64,000 nucleotides of DNA from Fluviicola sp. (GCA_029866325.1 JARWZO010000024.1:62001-126000); one strand, 5' to 3'. Counted from the stretch's first letter, positions 9,539-18,292 are shown. Notes: a model not told the origin generated them from the sequence alone. Program-made: numbers and translations.

Positions 9539-10433
9539 GTTGTTGTTCTTTTAATGATGTCAAATCTTCCGGAACAGTTCGTTTCCAGCGTTTGTGCGAC
9601 CACAACCAGTATTGCGGTTCCTGCTGAATGCGTTGTTCCAACAAGCGCACATGTTGTTCGGTTAAATCTCCCCATTCAAGTGTTTTGGGTTCTTCAGTCA
9701 GAAGTGTCAGGTCTACTTCATAATAACCTCTTTTGATGCGTTTTGGCAGATAAAACACAACTGCCTGATCGTAGGTGTTAGCCAATTGTTCTGCGCCGAA
9801 AAGTACGGCTGTTTCCTGATATAGAAAGGACATCCAGTAACTTTTTAGGCTATCCCCAGGTGATTGATCTCCCAATACAAGTGTGGCTGTCGGAATGGAT
9901 TCTTTGCCGTATTTTTCAAATGTTTCTTTCACAATTTTGGCATGAATAACGTGCATCCCAAACCGGCTGCGCAACGCATTGATCTTTTTGTCCCAAAACC
10001 CGCTGCTCAACGGCATTCCGATGCCAACAGCTTGATGCGGAAAGAATAGCGATTGTCCGGTAATCATCCATTCCCAATTCATGTAATGCGCCGAAACCAG
10101 AAGTATGCTTTTTTCTTGTGCGTACAAATCCTGCATAAGCTCAGGATTCCGAATAACAAAACGTTTGCGAAGTTCTTTTTCAGAGATTCCTAGGTTTTTA
10201 ATGCCTTCGATCAATAAATCAGCAAAATGCTGGTAAAACCGATTGCGAAGTTTCTTGATTTCTTTGGGAGTTTTATCCGGAAACGAACGCGTTAAATTCT
10301 GCTCGATGACTTTTTTGCGGTAGGGAAGTACCGTTATCAGAAGGATGTAGAAAAAATCGGCAAATCGATACGTGATCCATAACGGGAGCTTCGACAGTGG
10401 GAAAACAATGACGTAATAAAGCACTGCGTTCAT
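9498..10433 (-). CDS. Lysophospholipid/lipid A acyltransferase (LpxL/HtrB family)
   Basis: A 311-residue inner-membrane acyltransferase with the family signature H-x4-E at H116/E121 (HYMNWEW). Near the N-terminus are hydrophobic helices and the segment KKVIEQNLTRSFPDKTPKEI, both typical of bacterial lipid A late acyltransferases. These enzymes add a secondary acyl chain to Kdo-lipid A on the cytoplasmic face. The start ATG overlaps the rarA stop by 4 bases and its 3' end overlaps the next gene by 41 bases, so the three genes are probably translationally coupled. Whether it adds lauroyl, myristoyl or a branched chain cannot be read from sequence. Confidence 0.88.
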   Translation of the reverse strand: MNAVLYYVIVFPLSKLPLWITYRFADFFYILLITVLPYRKKVIEQNLTRSFPDKTPKEIKKLRNRFYQHFADLLIEGIKNLGISEKELRKRFVIRNPELMQDLYAQEKSILLVSAHYMNWEWMITGQSLFFPHQAVGIGMPLSSGFWDKKINALRSRFGMHVIHAKIVKETFEKYGKESIPTATLVLGDQSPGDSLKSYWMSFLYQETAVLFGAEQLANTYDQAVVFYLPKRIKRGYYEVDLTLLTEEPKTLEWGDLTEQHVRLLEQRIQQEPQYWLWSHKRWKRTVPEDLTSLKEQQREKFNQYFRSSVK

Positions 10434-11707
10434 TCTGACGGTTGTTTAGTTGGCCACCAGATTTTGATTTGCTCCGAAATTTCCTGTTCGCGTTTACTGC
10501 TTCCTGCGTGGAAAAAGGTGCGATTTTGCAACGAATCTGGCAGGTATTGCTGACGAATGAAATTGCCCGGAAATTGATGCGCGTATTGATATTCGGTACC
10601 ATAACCGAGTTCTTTCATCAATTTGGTTGGTGCGTTGCGCAAGTGAAGAGGCACAGGTAAGTCGCCCGATTGACGCACTTCTGCCAAGGCTTCATCGATA
10701 GCTAAATAACCGGCATTTCCTTTTGGTGAAGAAGCTAGGTAAATGGTGCATTCTGACAAAATGATTCTCGCTTCGGGCCAGCCTATGACTTGAATAGCCT
10801 GAAACGTGTTATTTGCCAGAATCAATGCCGTGGGATTTGCCAAACCAATGTCTTCGGCTGCGGAAATCAATAATCGTCGGGCGATGAATTTCGGATCTTC
10901 TCCGCCTTCAATCATGCGTGCAAGCCAATAAACAGCCGCATCGGGGTCGCTTCCGCGAATGGATTTGATAAACGCAGAGATAATATCGTAATGCTGTTCG
11001 CCGTCTTTGTCGTATCGAACGCGTTGTTGTGCAAGCTGATGCACCAATTCATCCGTAATCACCGCTTTTTCGGCGATTGGAAAAGTACCGACAACCATTT
11101 CAAACAGGTTGAGCATTTTGCGGGCATCGCCACCGGCAACAGCCATCAAGGCTTTGGTTTCCTTTAATTCGATGGTACGTTTTTGAAGGATAACATCGTT
11201 TTTCACAGCACGTTCAAGCAAGGTTTGCAAATCCGCTACAGAATGACTTTCAAGTGTATATACCTGACAGCGTGAAAGCAAGGCCGAAATGACCTCAAAC
11301 GAAGGATTTTCCGTTGTTGCGCCGATTAATGTAATGGTTCCTTTTTCTACTGCTCCCAACAGAGAATCCTGCTGCGATTTTGAAAAACGGTGAATTTCAT
11401 CAATGAACAAAACGCTTCCGCTTTGCTGAAACATGCCGCCTGATTCTACGCGTTGAATGATATCACGGACGTCTTTTACACCCGAAGAAATAGCCGAAAG
11501 TGTATAAAAAGGTCGTTTCAGATGTGTTGCCAGCAAATTTGCCAAGGTTGTTTTTCCAACACCGGGAGGTCCCCAAAAAATCATGGAAGGCAGAATTCCG
11601 GCGTCAAGCGTCTTCCGCAAGGAACCTTTCGGGTCCAGCAAATGAGACTGGCCGATGTATTCCTGAAGCGTTTTGGGACGCATGCGTTCTGCTAACGGAG
11701 CTGACAT
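10430..11707 (-). CDS. rarA: Replication-associated recombination protein A, AAA+ ATPase
   Basis: 425 residues from the ATG at 11705-11707 (MSAPLAERMRPKTLQEYIGQ), which matches the usual family start; an upstream in-frame start at 11755 would add an atypical 16-residue leader. Walker A is GPPGVGKT at residues 46-53 and Walker B is LFIDEIHRFSK, followed by sensor segments (ATTENPSFEV, LLSRC). The C-terminal half carries the MgsA-type tetramerisation region with SIRGSDPDAAVYWLARMIEGG. RarA/MgsA acts at stalled replication forks with SSB and the clamp-loader system. It is first in an overlapping three-gene run; coupling to lipid A and Asp-box genes looks like packing rather than shared function. 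Confidence 0.93.
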   Translation of the reverse strand: MSAPLAERMRPKTLQEYIGQSHLLDPKGSLRKTLDAGILPSMIFWGPPGVGKTTLANLLATHLKRPFYTLSAISSGVKDVRDIIQRVESGGMFQQSGSVLFIDEIHRFSKSQQDSLLGAVEKGTITLIGATTENPSFEVISALLSRCQVYTLESHSVADLQTLLERAVKNDVILQKRTIELKETKALMAVAGGDARKMLNLFEMVVGTFPIAEKAVITDELVHQLAQQRVRYDKDGEQHYDIISAFIKSIRGSDPDAAVYWLARMIEGGEDPKFIARRLLISAAEDIGLANPTALILANNTFQAIQVIGWPEARIILSECTIYLASSPKGNAGYLAIDEALAEVRQSGDLPVPLHLRNAPTKLMKELGYGTEYQYAHQFPGNFIRQQYLPDSLQNRTFFHAGSSKREQEISEQIKIWWPTKQPSE

Positions 11708-11756
11708 GTTTTTGTATCTGTTTAAATTTTCGCTGAGTCCGATAAGGTGGAGCAAT

Positions 11757-11788
11757 TTTCCAAATTTGCCATATGGTAAATTTGGAAA
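11757..11788. repeat. 32-bp near-perfect palindrome between yqgE and rarA
   Basis: The arms are complementary over all 32 bases except one G-T opposition at 11768/11777, centred on CCATATGG. It lies 50 bases upstream of the rarA start and 73 bases past the yqgE stop, both on the minus strand. No T-run follows on either side, so a rarA operator or a transcript-end hairpin are both possible. Confidence 0.6.
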
Positions 11789-11860
11789 GTTTCAAATTGT
11801 CCACTTTGAATGTGAAAATTTCGGTTACTCAAAAGTACACCAAATTCCCGATTTTAAACA

Positions 11861-12436
11861 TCAATTATCCGCAGGATTTATCGGGAAATCGGCCATGAGT
11901 TTATACTTTCCACCCATCGAATGCAACACATCTTTCCAAAGTGTATCGTCGTTCGAATCTAAAATAGATAGTTCAGGTGGCGGTGTGGCTACGATCCATG
12001 TTTTTTCGTCGAGTTCCTGTTGCAGCTGATTTGGACCCCAACCGGTATAACCGATAAAAAAACGAATTTGTCCTGTAGAAATGGTGTTTTGCTGCAACAT
12101 TTCCAAAATAGTGGAATAACGGCCGCCCATAAAGACATTGGATGAAACTTCGATTTTATCTTCCAGTTCGGAAATATTGTGCAGAAAAAACAGTTGATTC
12201 TGGTCTACCGGACCTCCGAAACCTACCGTAACACTTGCATCTGGAAAATCGGTTGCGTATTCATGTAAATTCAAATCGAGTGTATTGTTGAGAATGAACC
12301 CAAAACTTCCATCCTCATTGTGTTCACAGACGTAAATAACAGATCGTGTAAAGTGATCATCCAGCATGAATGGTTCCGAAAGCAATAAGTCGCCCTTTTC
12401 CGGTGTTCGTTGTTTATCAAGTGTGAGTTGTATCAA
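11861..12436 (-). CDS. YqgE/AlgH family protein
   Basis: YqgE/AlgH-family protein, conserved but without a firmly known biochemical role. The core is clear: KGDLLLSEPFMLDDHFTRSV, then CEHNEDGSFGFILNN, then GGPVDQNQLFFLH and FIGYTGWGPNQLQQELDEK, all in family order. No ATG is available near the expected N-terminus. The reading frame stays open to a TTG at 12520 (219 residues), but a TTG at 12434-12436 gives 191 residues and an N-terminus MIQLTLDKQRTPEKGDLLL, close to the family's usual length. I chose the shorter form; the stop is certain, the start is not. Confidence 0.85.
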   Translation of the reverse strand: MIQLTLDKQRTPEKGDLLLSEPFMLDDHFTRSVIYVCEHNEDGSFGFILNNTLDLNLHEYATDFPDASVTVGFGGPVDQNQLFFLHNISELEDKIEVSSNVFMGGRYSTILEMLQQNTISTGQIRFFIGYTGWGPNQLQQELDEKTWIVATPPPELSILDSNDDTLWKDVLHSMGGKYKLMADFPINPADN

Positions 12437-12629
12437 TAGTAGTGCGTTTGTAAATTCTACCAATACTACAAAATCTATCGTTTTTTGAACCGATTTGTTG
12501 AAAAAAACTGATAAGTCCAATTTAGACGAAAGACCAAAGATGAATGACGATTACACGTCTATTGTCTTTGGCCTTTAAGTCTCAAGTCTTCAAGTCTCTC
12601 GTCTTCTAAATAGGAATAACGAGTATAGG

Positions 12630-12645
12630 ATTTACCATGGTAAAT
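12630..12645. repeat. 16-bp perfect palindrome upstream of the DUF5777 gene
   Basis: ATTTACCATGGTAAAT is a perfect 16-bp inverted repeat, 60 bases before the start at 12705. Its half-site TTTACC also appears in the palindrome at 11757-11788, where the halves are two bases further apart. It could be an operator for the DUF5777/cytochrome/YceI group; nothing else supports this. Confidence 0.4.
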
Positions 12646-12704
12646 AATTAAACTTATTCATCGGAAACCTGACGCTTTTTTTCTACATTCGCAAAAACTT
12701 CTAT

Positions 12705-13628
12705 ATGAAACAATTGATCACGTTTTCTCTCTTTCTTAGTGCCGGAATGGTCGCTTTTGCTCAGGAAGAAGACACCCTTGTTGAAGCAACCTCGGAAATG
12801 GAAGAAGTAACTGAAATTCCCGACGATCCTTTTGTAAGGAAAACCTACAATGCAACGCGTATTATCAATGGTCATTCTGTTGAAACGCTTGAAAAAGGGG
12901 TGCTTGAGTTCAGAATTGAACACCGGTTTGGTGATATGGCCGGAGATAACGGTGGAGCACAAAACTTTTTCGGTTTCGATAATGCCGCCGACATTCGTTT
13001 TGCGTTCGAATACGGAATTACAGACAAATTAATGGTTGGTTTGGGTCGTAATAAAGGAACAGGTGAACCGTATCGTTCATTGCTCGATGGTTTTGTGAAA
13101 TATCGTCTCTTGCACCAAAAAACATCCGGAATGCCCATTTCAATGACCTTGATTGGCGTGACTACAGGAACCTACATGAAAGCTTCCGATGATATTTCGC
13201 AGATTTCGCATTTCCCGAAATGGCAGCACCGTTTGGCTTATTCTACACAGGTAAACATCGCTCGTAAATTCACAAACTGGCTTAGTATCTCGTTGATGCC
13301 AACCTTTGTCTACCGCAATTATGTTGGTGGAGATGATGTGAATGCGTTATTTGCCTTGGGTGGTTCTGCTAAAGTGCGCATTACACCTACAAAAGCAATC
13401 ATTGTTGAGTATTACCAAACTTTTCAGGGAGCAGATGTACGCACAGGGTTTAAGAACAGTTTGGGAATTGCGTATGAGTGGGATACATTCGGTCACAATT
13501 TCACAATCAATTTAACCAATTCAAGAGGATTCATCGAAACACAGTTTATTCCTTACACCAAAGAAGATTGGTTGAAAGGCCAGTTCAGACTTGGATTTAG
13601 TATTTCACGAAAATTTATGCGTGGTTAG
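12705..13628 (+). CDS. DUF5777 family outer-membrane beta-barrel protein
   Basis: 307 residues with a signal peptide (MKQLITFSLFLSAGMVAFA, then Q) and a long series of amphipathic strands. The pattern NATRIINGHSVETLEKGVLE, EHRFGDM and FAFEYGITDKLMVGLGRN is characteristic of the DUF5777 family of Bacteroidota. The C-terminus ends in alternating hydrophobic/aromatic residues (FRLGFSISRKFMRG), as expected for an outer-membrane barrel. One base separates its stop from the start of the cytochrome-like lipoprotein, so the two are probably co-translated. Family members commonly neighbour c-type haem proteins and YceI; an accessory role for redox or quinone-related proteins is inference. Confidence 0.85.
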   Translation: MKQLITFSLFLSAGMVAFAQEEDTLVEATSEMEEVTEIPDDPFVRKTYNATRIINGHSVETLEKGVLEFRIEHRFGDMAGDNGGAQNFFGFDNAADIRFAFEYGITDKLMVGLGRNKGTGEPYRSLLDGFVKYRLLHQKTSGMPISMTLIGVTTGTYMKASDDISQISHFPKWQHRLAYSTQVNIARKFTNWLSISLMPTFVYRNYVGGDDVNALFALGGSAKVRITPTKAIIVEYYQTFQGADVRTGFKNSLGIAYEWDTFGHNFTINLTNSRGFIETQFIPYTKEDWLKGQFRLGFSISRKFMRG

Positions 13629-13629
13629 T

Positions 13630-14007
13630 ATGAAAAAAACATTGATCATTTCGCTGAGCCTTTTACTCTGTGTCACAACGTTGACAATTGTAGAATCGTG
13701 TTCCAAAGACAACGTGGTGGATTACTACGGATTGGGAAATTGCACCGATACGGTTTCGTTTGCAACTAAAATTCAACCGCTAATCAATCAAAACTGTGCT
13801 ACAAGTGGTTGCCACGACGCCACCACAGCCGAGGCGGGCTACAATCTTACAACCCATGCTGCGATTGCCGACAATGCAGAGATTATTTACAATGCGATGT
13901 CATGGCAAGCCGGTACAGCCCCAATGCCTGATGGTGGAGATCAATTGGCAGACTCACTGATTCAGCAGTTTAGCTGTTGGATGGGGCAGGGGAAACTCAA
14001 TAATTAA
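13630..14007 (+). CDS. Cytochrome c-like lipoprotein with a CX4CH haem motif
   Basis: 125 residues. The start at 13630 gives a lipoprotein signal peptide with Cys24 in the lipobox (VESC); an upstream in-frame start inside the previous gene would hide it. The mature protein contains PLINQNCATSGCHD, with Cys56, Cys61 and His62, so the haem site is CX4CH rather than CXXCH. A possible distal ligand is Met99 in APMPDGG. It resembles short mono-haem domains of Bacteroidota lipoproteins with expanded haem motifs. A periplasm-facing, membrane-anchored electron carrier is the likely role. It follows the DUF5777 gene by one base. Confidence 0.8.
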   Translation: MKKTLIISLSLLLCVTTLTIVESCSKDNVVDYYGLGNCTDTVSFATKIQPLINQNCATSGCHDATTAEAGYNLTTHAAIADNAEIIYNAMSWQAGTAPMPDGGDQLADSLIQQFSCWMGQGKLNN

Positions 14008-14093
14008 ATCCGAAAAACAAAAAGTTTCATTACATTGGTACGCTTGTTGCTTTCTAACGTTCACGAAACAATAACTTTATAACAATTACGATC

Positions 14094-14633
14094 ATGAAAA
14101 AATTATTTTATCCACTATTAGCCGTTGTATTGTTAGGCTCATCTGCTTTTATGTCGGTGACTTCGGCTCCGGAATGGAAAATCACAGACGATTACTCCAT
14201 CAAGTTTGTTAGCGATGATCCTACCGGTATTTTCAAAACTTTCAAAGGAACTATCAAGTTTGACGAAAGCGATTTGGCAGGTTCAAAGTTCGATTTAACG
14301 ATCCCTGTAAACTCCATCAGCACCGGAAACGGAATGCAGAATAAAAAAGCGTTGACAGCAGAATGGTTCGATGAAACGAAATACCCGAATATTACTTATG
14401 TTTCAAGTAAAATTGAAAAGTCTGGTGACAGTTACAACATCACCGGTACATTGAAAATAAAAGGGGTTTCCAAATCATACAAAGTACCGTTCACCTTCAA
14501 GAAAACAGACAATTCAGGGAAGTTCTCAGGAAAATTCAACGTAAAACGCTCTGACTTTAAAATCGGGAAAGCTGGAGGTAATGTTCCTGACGTGATGAAG
14601 ATGGAGTTCAGTGTTAAGGTTGACAAAAAATAA
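14094..14633 (+). CDS. YceI family lipocalin-like periplasmic protein
   Basis: 179 residues with a signal peptide (MKKLFYPLLAVVLLGSSAFM). The YceI pattern is clear: WKITDDYSIKFVSDDPTGIF, then FKGTIKFDESDLAGSKFDLT, ALTAEWFDETKYPNITY and ITGTLKIKGVSKSYKVPFTF. YceI proteins form a lipocalin-like barrel that binds polyisoprenoid or quinone-like lipids in the periplasm. It sits 86 bases after the haem lipoprotein and 6 bases before the next membrane protein. A possible promoter for it is TTG-N22-TAACTTTA just upstream, which is weak. The family is sure; the ligand is not shown. Confidence 0.9.
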   Translation: MKKLFYPLLAVVLLGSSAFMSVTSAPEWKITDDYSIKFVSDDPTGIFKTFKGTIKFDESDLAGSKFDLTIPVNSISTGNGMQNKKALTAEWFDETKYPNITYVSSKIEKSGDSYNITGTLKIKGVSKSYKVPFTFKKTDNSGKFSGKFNVKRSDFKIGKAGGNVPDVMKMEFSVKVDKK

Positions 14634-14639
14634 GAGAGT

Positions 14640-15044
14640 ATGTTTGGTCGTTCAATTCTATTAGGCGCTACGGCAGGTATTTTATCGGGAGTAGCGTGTA
14701 TTGTTTTCGAAATGGTTTACAGAGATACGGTGTTTGTCGATTTCTCCATCCTGATTTCAAAAGGAGCTTATTTCGGAGCGTGTATCTTCGGTTGTGTGCT
14801 TGCATCCATCGGTTTTTGGGCAGCGATGAAATTAACCCCCAAATACGGCGAAATCATCTTTAATTTCCTCTTCGCATTGCTCACGTTTGCAAGCATTTTG
14901 GGTCCTATAATGTATGTTTGGCCATTGGATATGCCTGACGCACAAATGGAGCTGTTGGCTTACTTCCCAATGTATGCAATGACCTTGCACTTTTTCCCGA
15001 TTGTGGTTTGGTTCACGCTGAAGCCGTTGTTTATTAAGAAATAA
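14640..15044 (+). CDS. Small four-helix membrane protein (DUF4199-like)
   Basis: 134 residues with four hydrophobic helices, at about residues 4-24, 37-60, 72-93 and 105-128, and short loops. The overall plan resembles DUF4199 proteins of Bacteroidota, but the match is by general pattern only. The start is 6 bases after the yceI stop, so it is the last gene of this group and is followed by a strong terminator. No catalytic residues stand out. Function unknown. Confidence 0.65.
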   Translation: MFGRSILLGATAGILSGVACIVFEMVYRDTVFVDFSILISKGAYFGACIFGCVLASIGFWAAMKLTPKYGEIIFNFLFALLTFASILGPIMYVWPLDMPDAQMELLAYFPMYAMTLHFFPIVVWFTLKPLFIKK

Positions 15045-15070
15045 TAGAGTAACCTATAAGAAATAAGAAA

Positions 15071-15096
15071 AGCAACTCGAAAGGGTTGCTTTTTTG
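15071..15096 (+). terminator. Rho-independent terminator after the YceI group
   Basis: AGCAACTC and GGGTTGCT (15071-15078 with 15083-15090, one G-T pair) form an 8-bp stem around a GAAA loop, followed by six T. This is the end of the transcript that includes yceI and the small membrane protein. Confidence 0.88.
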
Positions 15097-15148
15097 TTGG
15101 AGTAAGTTTTTAAACGGGTTTAAATTACCATTCTGAATGTCCTCACAA

Positions 15149-15524
15149 TTAATCCCCCTTCAAAGTGGGAATTGGATTCACCTCTTAAAAGACGTCTGTT
15201 TTTCAGTTCATTAAATACATCAATTAAGTTTGTAATATCTTGTTTATGAACCGTTTTTCAGTTTCCCCCTTTGGAGGGCAATTTCCCATTAAAGCGCACA
15301 TAGCAGTCTCCCACGAATAAACGAATGCAATTGGATTACTGAATTTAAAGCGAATAATGGAAACTAGTTTCCATTTTGTTTGGTGAAGGTCGCGATAGCG
15401 GCTATTCGTAAAGAATTGTACAAAGCACTTCATTCGGTAATTCGTGGTGGAAAAATACACAGTACGTCAATTTCTACCAGACTTGTGCTAATAAATAGGA
15501 AATCACTCTTTGGAGGGGGATTAA
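15149..15524. repeat. 376-bp region bounded by a 17-bp inverted repeat; no gene
   Basis: The gap 15045-15587 holds the terminator above and then this region. The arms 15149-15165 (TTAATCCCCCTTCAAAG) and 15508-15524 (CTTTGGAGGGGGATTAA) are inverted copies with one mismatch. A further GGAGGGCAATTTCCC segment lies inside. A 78-codon open frame (15224-15460, minus) has no recognisable domain and looks like chance. The pattern suggests a decayed MITE-like or REP-like repeat; there is no transposase. Confidence 0.5.
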
Positions 15525-15587
15525 GGAGGATGATATTTAAATACCTATCATTTTAGACCTCCAATCGTGTCCTTTATTAAGGAAAAT

Positions 15588-18098
15588 CTACAAGAAAAAC
15601 GGCGGTTTCTGCAATCGCAACTGCGCATTACTCAGCGCTTGTCCATTTCCTCTGATCGTGAGCATAAAGCTTTTGTTGGTGCCAATCGGCGTCCAGTTAA
15701 AAAGCAAGTTCCAACAGTGGATATTGCGGTAAAGCACCAGATTGGCATTGGTGACTTTCATCGTTTTAGCATCGAGGTAAGTGGTGGCGGTAATTTTCCA
15801 GTTTTCGGTAATCGTTACATCGCCGGTCATTGATAAGGTATGGTTTGGCGTATATTTCCTCTCAAGGAATGTTTCCTGATCGCTGTTGAGCGTGTAGGAT
15901 AGCAAGTGGTTGAAACTGATCTTCCACGGAATTTCGAAACTTACGATTTGCGACGGCATCACCATCCAGTTTTGGTATTGCGGATTCCAGGTGGTAGACA
16001 TTTGTTGTTGCTGATCCTGCAAAATGTCACGACTTTTCTTCGATGTCAAGGTCCAGCCGGTTGCAATGGAAAAATTGGTTAAACGTCCGATTCCTTGTCC
16101 TTCATTAATAGCGTATTTGGAATTGGAAACACCTGTACTGTCATCCCAAGCATAAAAGCTGTGTGTTCCTGTAATATTGATATTTAGTACGTCAATCGGA
16201 TTGATCAACATTCCCATATTCAGATTTCCCCAATTGAAGGAATCTTTAAAAATGTCATAGCTAGTAGAAAGCACAAAGTTGTCGATGATCCGCGTTTTTT
16301 TGTAGCCGGTCAAGGTATCTTCATCGCTCCGTTGTTTGAGTTCGAAGCTGTTGACAACAGTGAAATCCAATCGTCCGACATCTTTTGTATATCCTTCCGA
16401 ATAAACACTACGTTCGTGTTTGGAATAAAAAACCTCTGTATTATTCACGGTATTGATATAACTTCCAACACCGCCTTGAATGGCAGGAATGTATGAGAAT
16501 GATACACTTGGAGTCATTACGTGACGCAACAAGGTATTGCGTTTGCCGATGAAACGATAATAGGAGTAGAGGTTTGTGCTCAAACTTCCGCTGGTGGTAA
16601 GTTGCTGACTAAACATACCTTGACTAACCGTGTCAACTACAACTACTTCATCTACTGGATCAAATGTTTTTTCAATCGATTGAAAGTTGTATTTCTGACT
16701 GTAAGTTACCGAAGGTGTAAAACGCACCGTGTTGCGCAATAAGTTCAAGGTCCATTGAATGGTTGTGCTGTGCTTGGCGCCATTCATAAAGGAGTTATCG
16801 ATATCTTGAAATTCTCCTTTTGACAATAAACTGTCGGCAAAATCGGCTTTATTCGTAGCGTCTAAGAAATACGTCATACCAATGCTTTCATACGAACGTA
16901 CTTTCCCAACCGCTGCTTTTTTGCGTTTGAACGGATAAAATCGTGTTGCGGTAAAGTTGAAATCGGGACTATTTAAGTTGATTCGTCCACTGGATGAATT
17001 CTGACGCATGGACGCTTTTAACCGCATCGAAAGCGGTGTTCCGATAAAAGTTCTTCCAAGATTGACGTCGGAGTTGAGTGTGTTGTTGAAGTATTGTGTG
17101 TTTTGCGGATTGAGCGTTTGTTTGTTGGTGCTGTTGGAATTGAAATTGATTGCGGTATTAAACGACCATTTCGGATTTGCTTTCCGATCTTGTGTATGAT
17201 TCCAGCGCAATGCTACATTACTTAATTTTGAATCATCAGGAAAACCTGTTCTAAAAAACTGATAACCTGCTTCAAATGAACCGTTAAACTTATAACGAAC
17301 GGCGTAATCGGTTTTTGTATTTAAACCGAAACTCCCACGCGAATAAATGGTTCCGTAGAGTGTGGTTTGCAATTTGTCATTGATCGGAATGTAATATCCA
17401 AGATTTTGCAATCCGAAGCCGTAAGGAGAAATAGCAGTGAATTGTGGCATCAAGAATCCATGTTTCTTATCGCGCTCCTTTCGCTGCGGAATTACACTAA
17501 ACGGCAAGCCAAGTGGAGTAGGGACACCCATGATCCATAGGTTCATTGGCCCGGTTACAATGCGTTTATCCGGAACCAAAATTGCTCTTGAAAGAAAAAA
17601 GTGGTAATGCGGTTCTGATAGATTACACGTGGTGAATTTTCCGTTGACAAAATGAATTTCGTCATTAGCCTGACGTTTACCGCGTTCCATCGTAAGGTAA
17701 AACTCATCTTGTTTAATGGCAACTTCCTGAATGTAAGCTTTTTCTGTCTCGAAGTTGTAACGCAGAGTCGCTGTTTTTACAGTGTCTGTACCTTGAACGA
17801 AAATCGGCTGACCCACGCGTCTACCAAGCGAATCAAGCGTATAAGTGGCATAAACTTCTTTGTTTCCGAGGTCGATGAGCAAATAGTCGGCCCGCATGTC
17901 AACATCTGTATAATTCAAGTGTGCATCGCCGAAAAGATGAATTTGCTGTTTTTTATAATCGCAGAAAATAGAATCGCGTGCCGAGTAGATCACTTGCGAT
18001 TCAAAATCGTTGCTGTTCATCACAACAGTATCTTGCGCTGTAAGTTTAGTTGCTCCGAAAAACACCGCGAACAAAGCAAGTACCGCGCGAAAAGTCAT
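15588..18098 (-). CDS. lptD: LPS-assembly protein LptD, Bacteroidota type
   Basis: LptD inserts lipopolysaccharide into the outer leaflet of the outer membrane. The 836-residue form starts at the ATG at 18096-18098 and gives a clean signal peptide (MTFRAVLALFAVFFGATKLTA, then Q); a TTG at 18140 would add 14 residues. Residues about 25-180 form the OstA/LptA-like beta-jellyroll (FGDAHLNYTDVDMRADYLLI, KFTTCNLSEPHYHF), then GPMNLWIMGVPTPLGLPFSV and a long strand-rich barrel. C-terminal residues RLQKPPFFL end the barrel. A -7 box (TAGCTTTG) lies upstream at 18160-18167. It is divergent from the subtilase gene. No lptE-like gene is adjacent. Confidence 0.88.
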   Translation of the reverse strand: MTFRAVLALFAVFFGATKLTAQDTVVMNSNDFESQVIYSARDSIFCDYKKQQIHLFGDAHLNYTDVDMRADYLLIDLGNKEVYATYTLDSLGRRVGQPIFVQGTDTVKTATLRYNFETEKAYIQEVAIKQDEFYLTMERGKRQANDEIHFVNGKFTTCNLSEPHYHFFLSRAILVPDKRIVTGPMNLWIMGVPTPLGLPFSVIPQRKERDKKHGFLMPQFTAISPYGFGLQNLGYYIPINDKLQTTLYGTIYSRGSFGLNTKTDYAVRYKFNGSFEAGYQFFRTGFPDDSKLSNVALRWNHTQDRKANPKWSFNTAINFNSNSTNKQTLNPQNTQYFNNTLNSDVNLGRTFIGTPLSMRLKASMRQNSSSGRINLNSPDFNFTATRFYPFKRKKAAVGKVRSYESIGMTYFLDATNKADFADSLLSKGEFQDIDNSFMNGAKHSTTIQWTLNLLRNTVRFTPSVTYSQKYNFQSIEKTFDPVDEVVVVDTVSQGMFSQQLTTSGSLSTNLYSYYRFIGKRNTLLRHVMTPSVSFSYIPAIQGGVGSYINTVNNTEVFYSKHERSVYSEGYTKDVGRLDFTVVNSFELKQRSDEDTLTGYKKTRIIDNFVLSTSYDIFKDSFNWGNLNMGMLINPIDVLNINITGTHSFYAWDDSTGVSNSKYAINEGQGIGRLTNFSIATGWTLTSKKSRDILQDQQQQMSTTWNPQYQNWMVMPSQIVSFEIPWKISFNHLLSYTLNSDQETFLERKYTPNHTLSMTGDVTITENWKITATTYLDAKTMKVTNANLVLYRNIHCWNLLFNWTPIGTNKSFMLTIRGNGQALSNAQLRLQKPPFFL

Positions 18099-18159
18099 GC
18101 GATGCCAATTAAAACGGAATGTACGATACTTTGAAATCAACTTGAGCTAATAACGAATG

Positions 18160-18167
18160 CAAAGCTA
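18160..18167 (-). promoter_or_regulatory. Putative -7 element of lptD
   Basis: On the minus strand this reads TAGCTTTG, a full match to the Bacteroidota -7 consensus TAnnTTTG, 62 bases upstream of the chosen lptD ATG. I see no convincing -33 TTG at the right distance. Confidence 0.45.
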
Positions 18168-18238
18168 AAAAATTACCCGACGTCATTGGCATAAATCGTG
18201 CCATCCAACCATTCGTTTAGATTCTAACGTATTTATCC

Positions 18239-18269
18239 TTGATTCCGACTTCATTTTTCGTTATTATTG
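18239..18269 (+). promoter_or_regulatory. Putative promoter of the subtilase gene
   Basis: TTG (18239-18241), a 20-base spacer and TATTATTG (18262-18269), one base off the -7 consensus, lie 23 bases upstream of the ATG at 18293. Spacing fits the Bacteroidota pattern. Confidence 0.5.
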
Positions 18270-18292
18270 TTAGATACTAATAACACGTTTTT

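Noticed and set aside
12541-12610. GTCTT/CAAGTCT-rich sequence resembling short tandem repeats or a CRISPR remnant
   Set aside because: The units are irregular in length and spacing, with no conserved repeat-spacer pattern; it is low-complexity intergenic DNA with a weak inverted repeat.
15224-15460. A 78-codon open frame inside the inverted-repeat region
   Set aside because: No start context, no domain and odd composition; more likely part of a decayed repeat.
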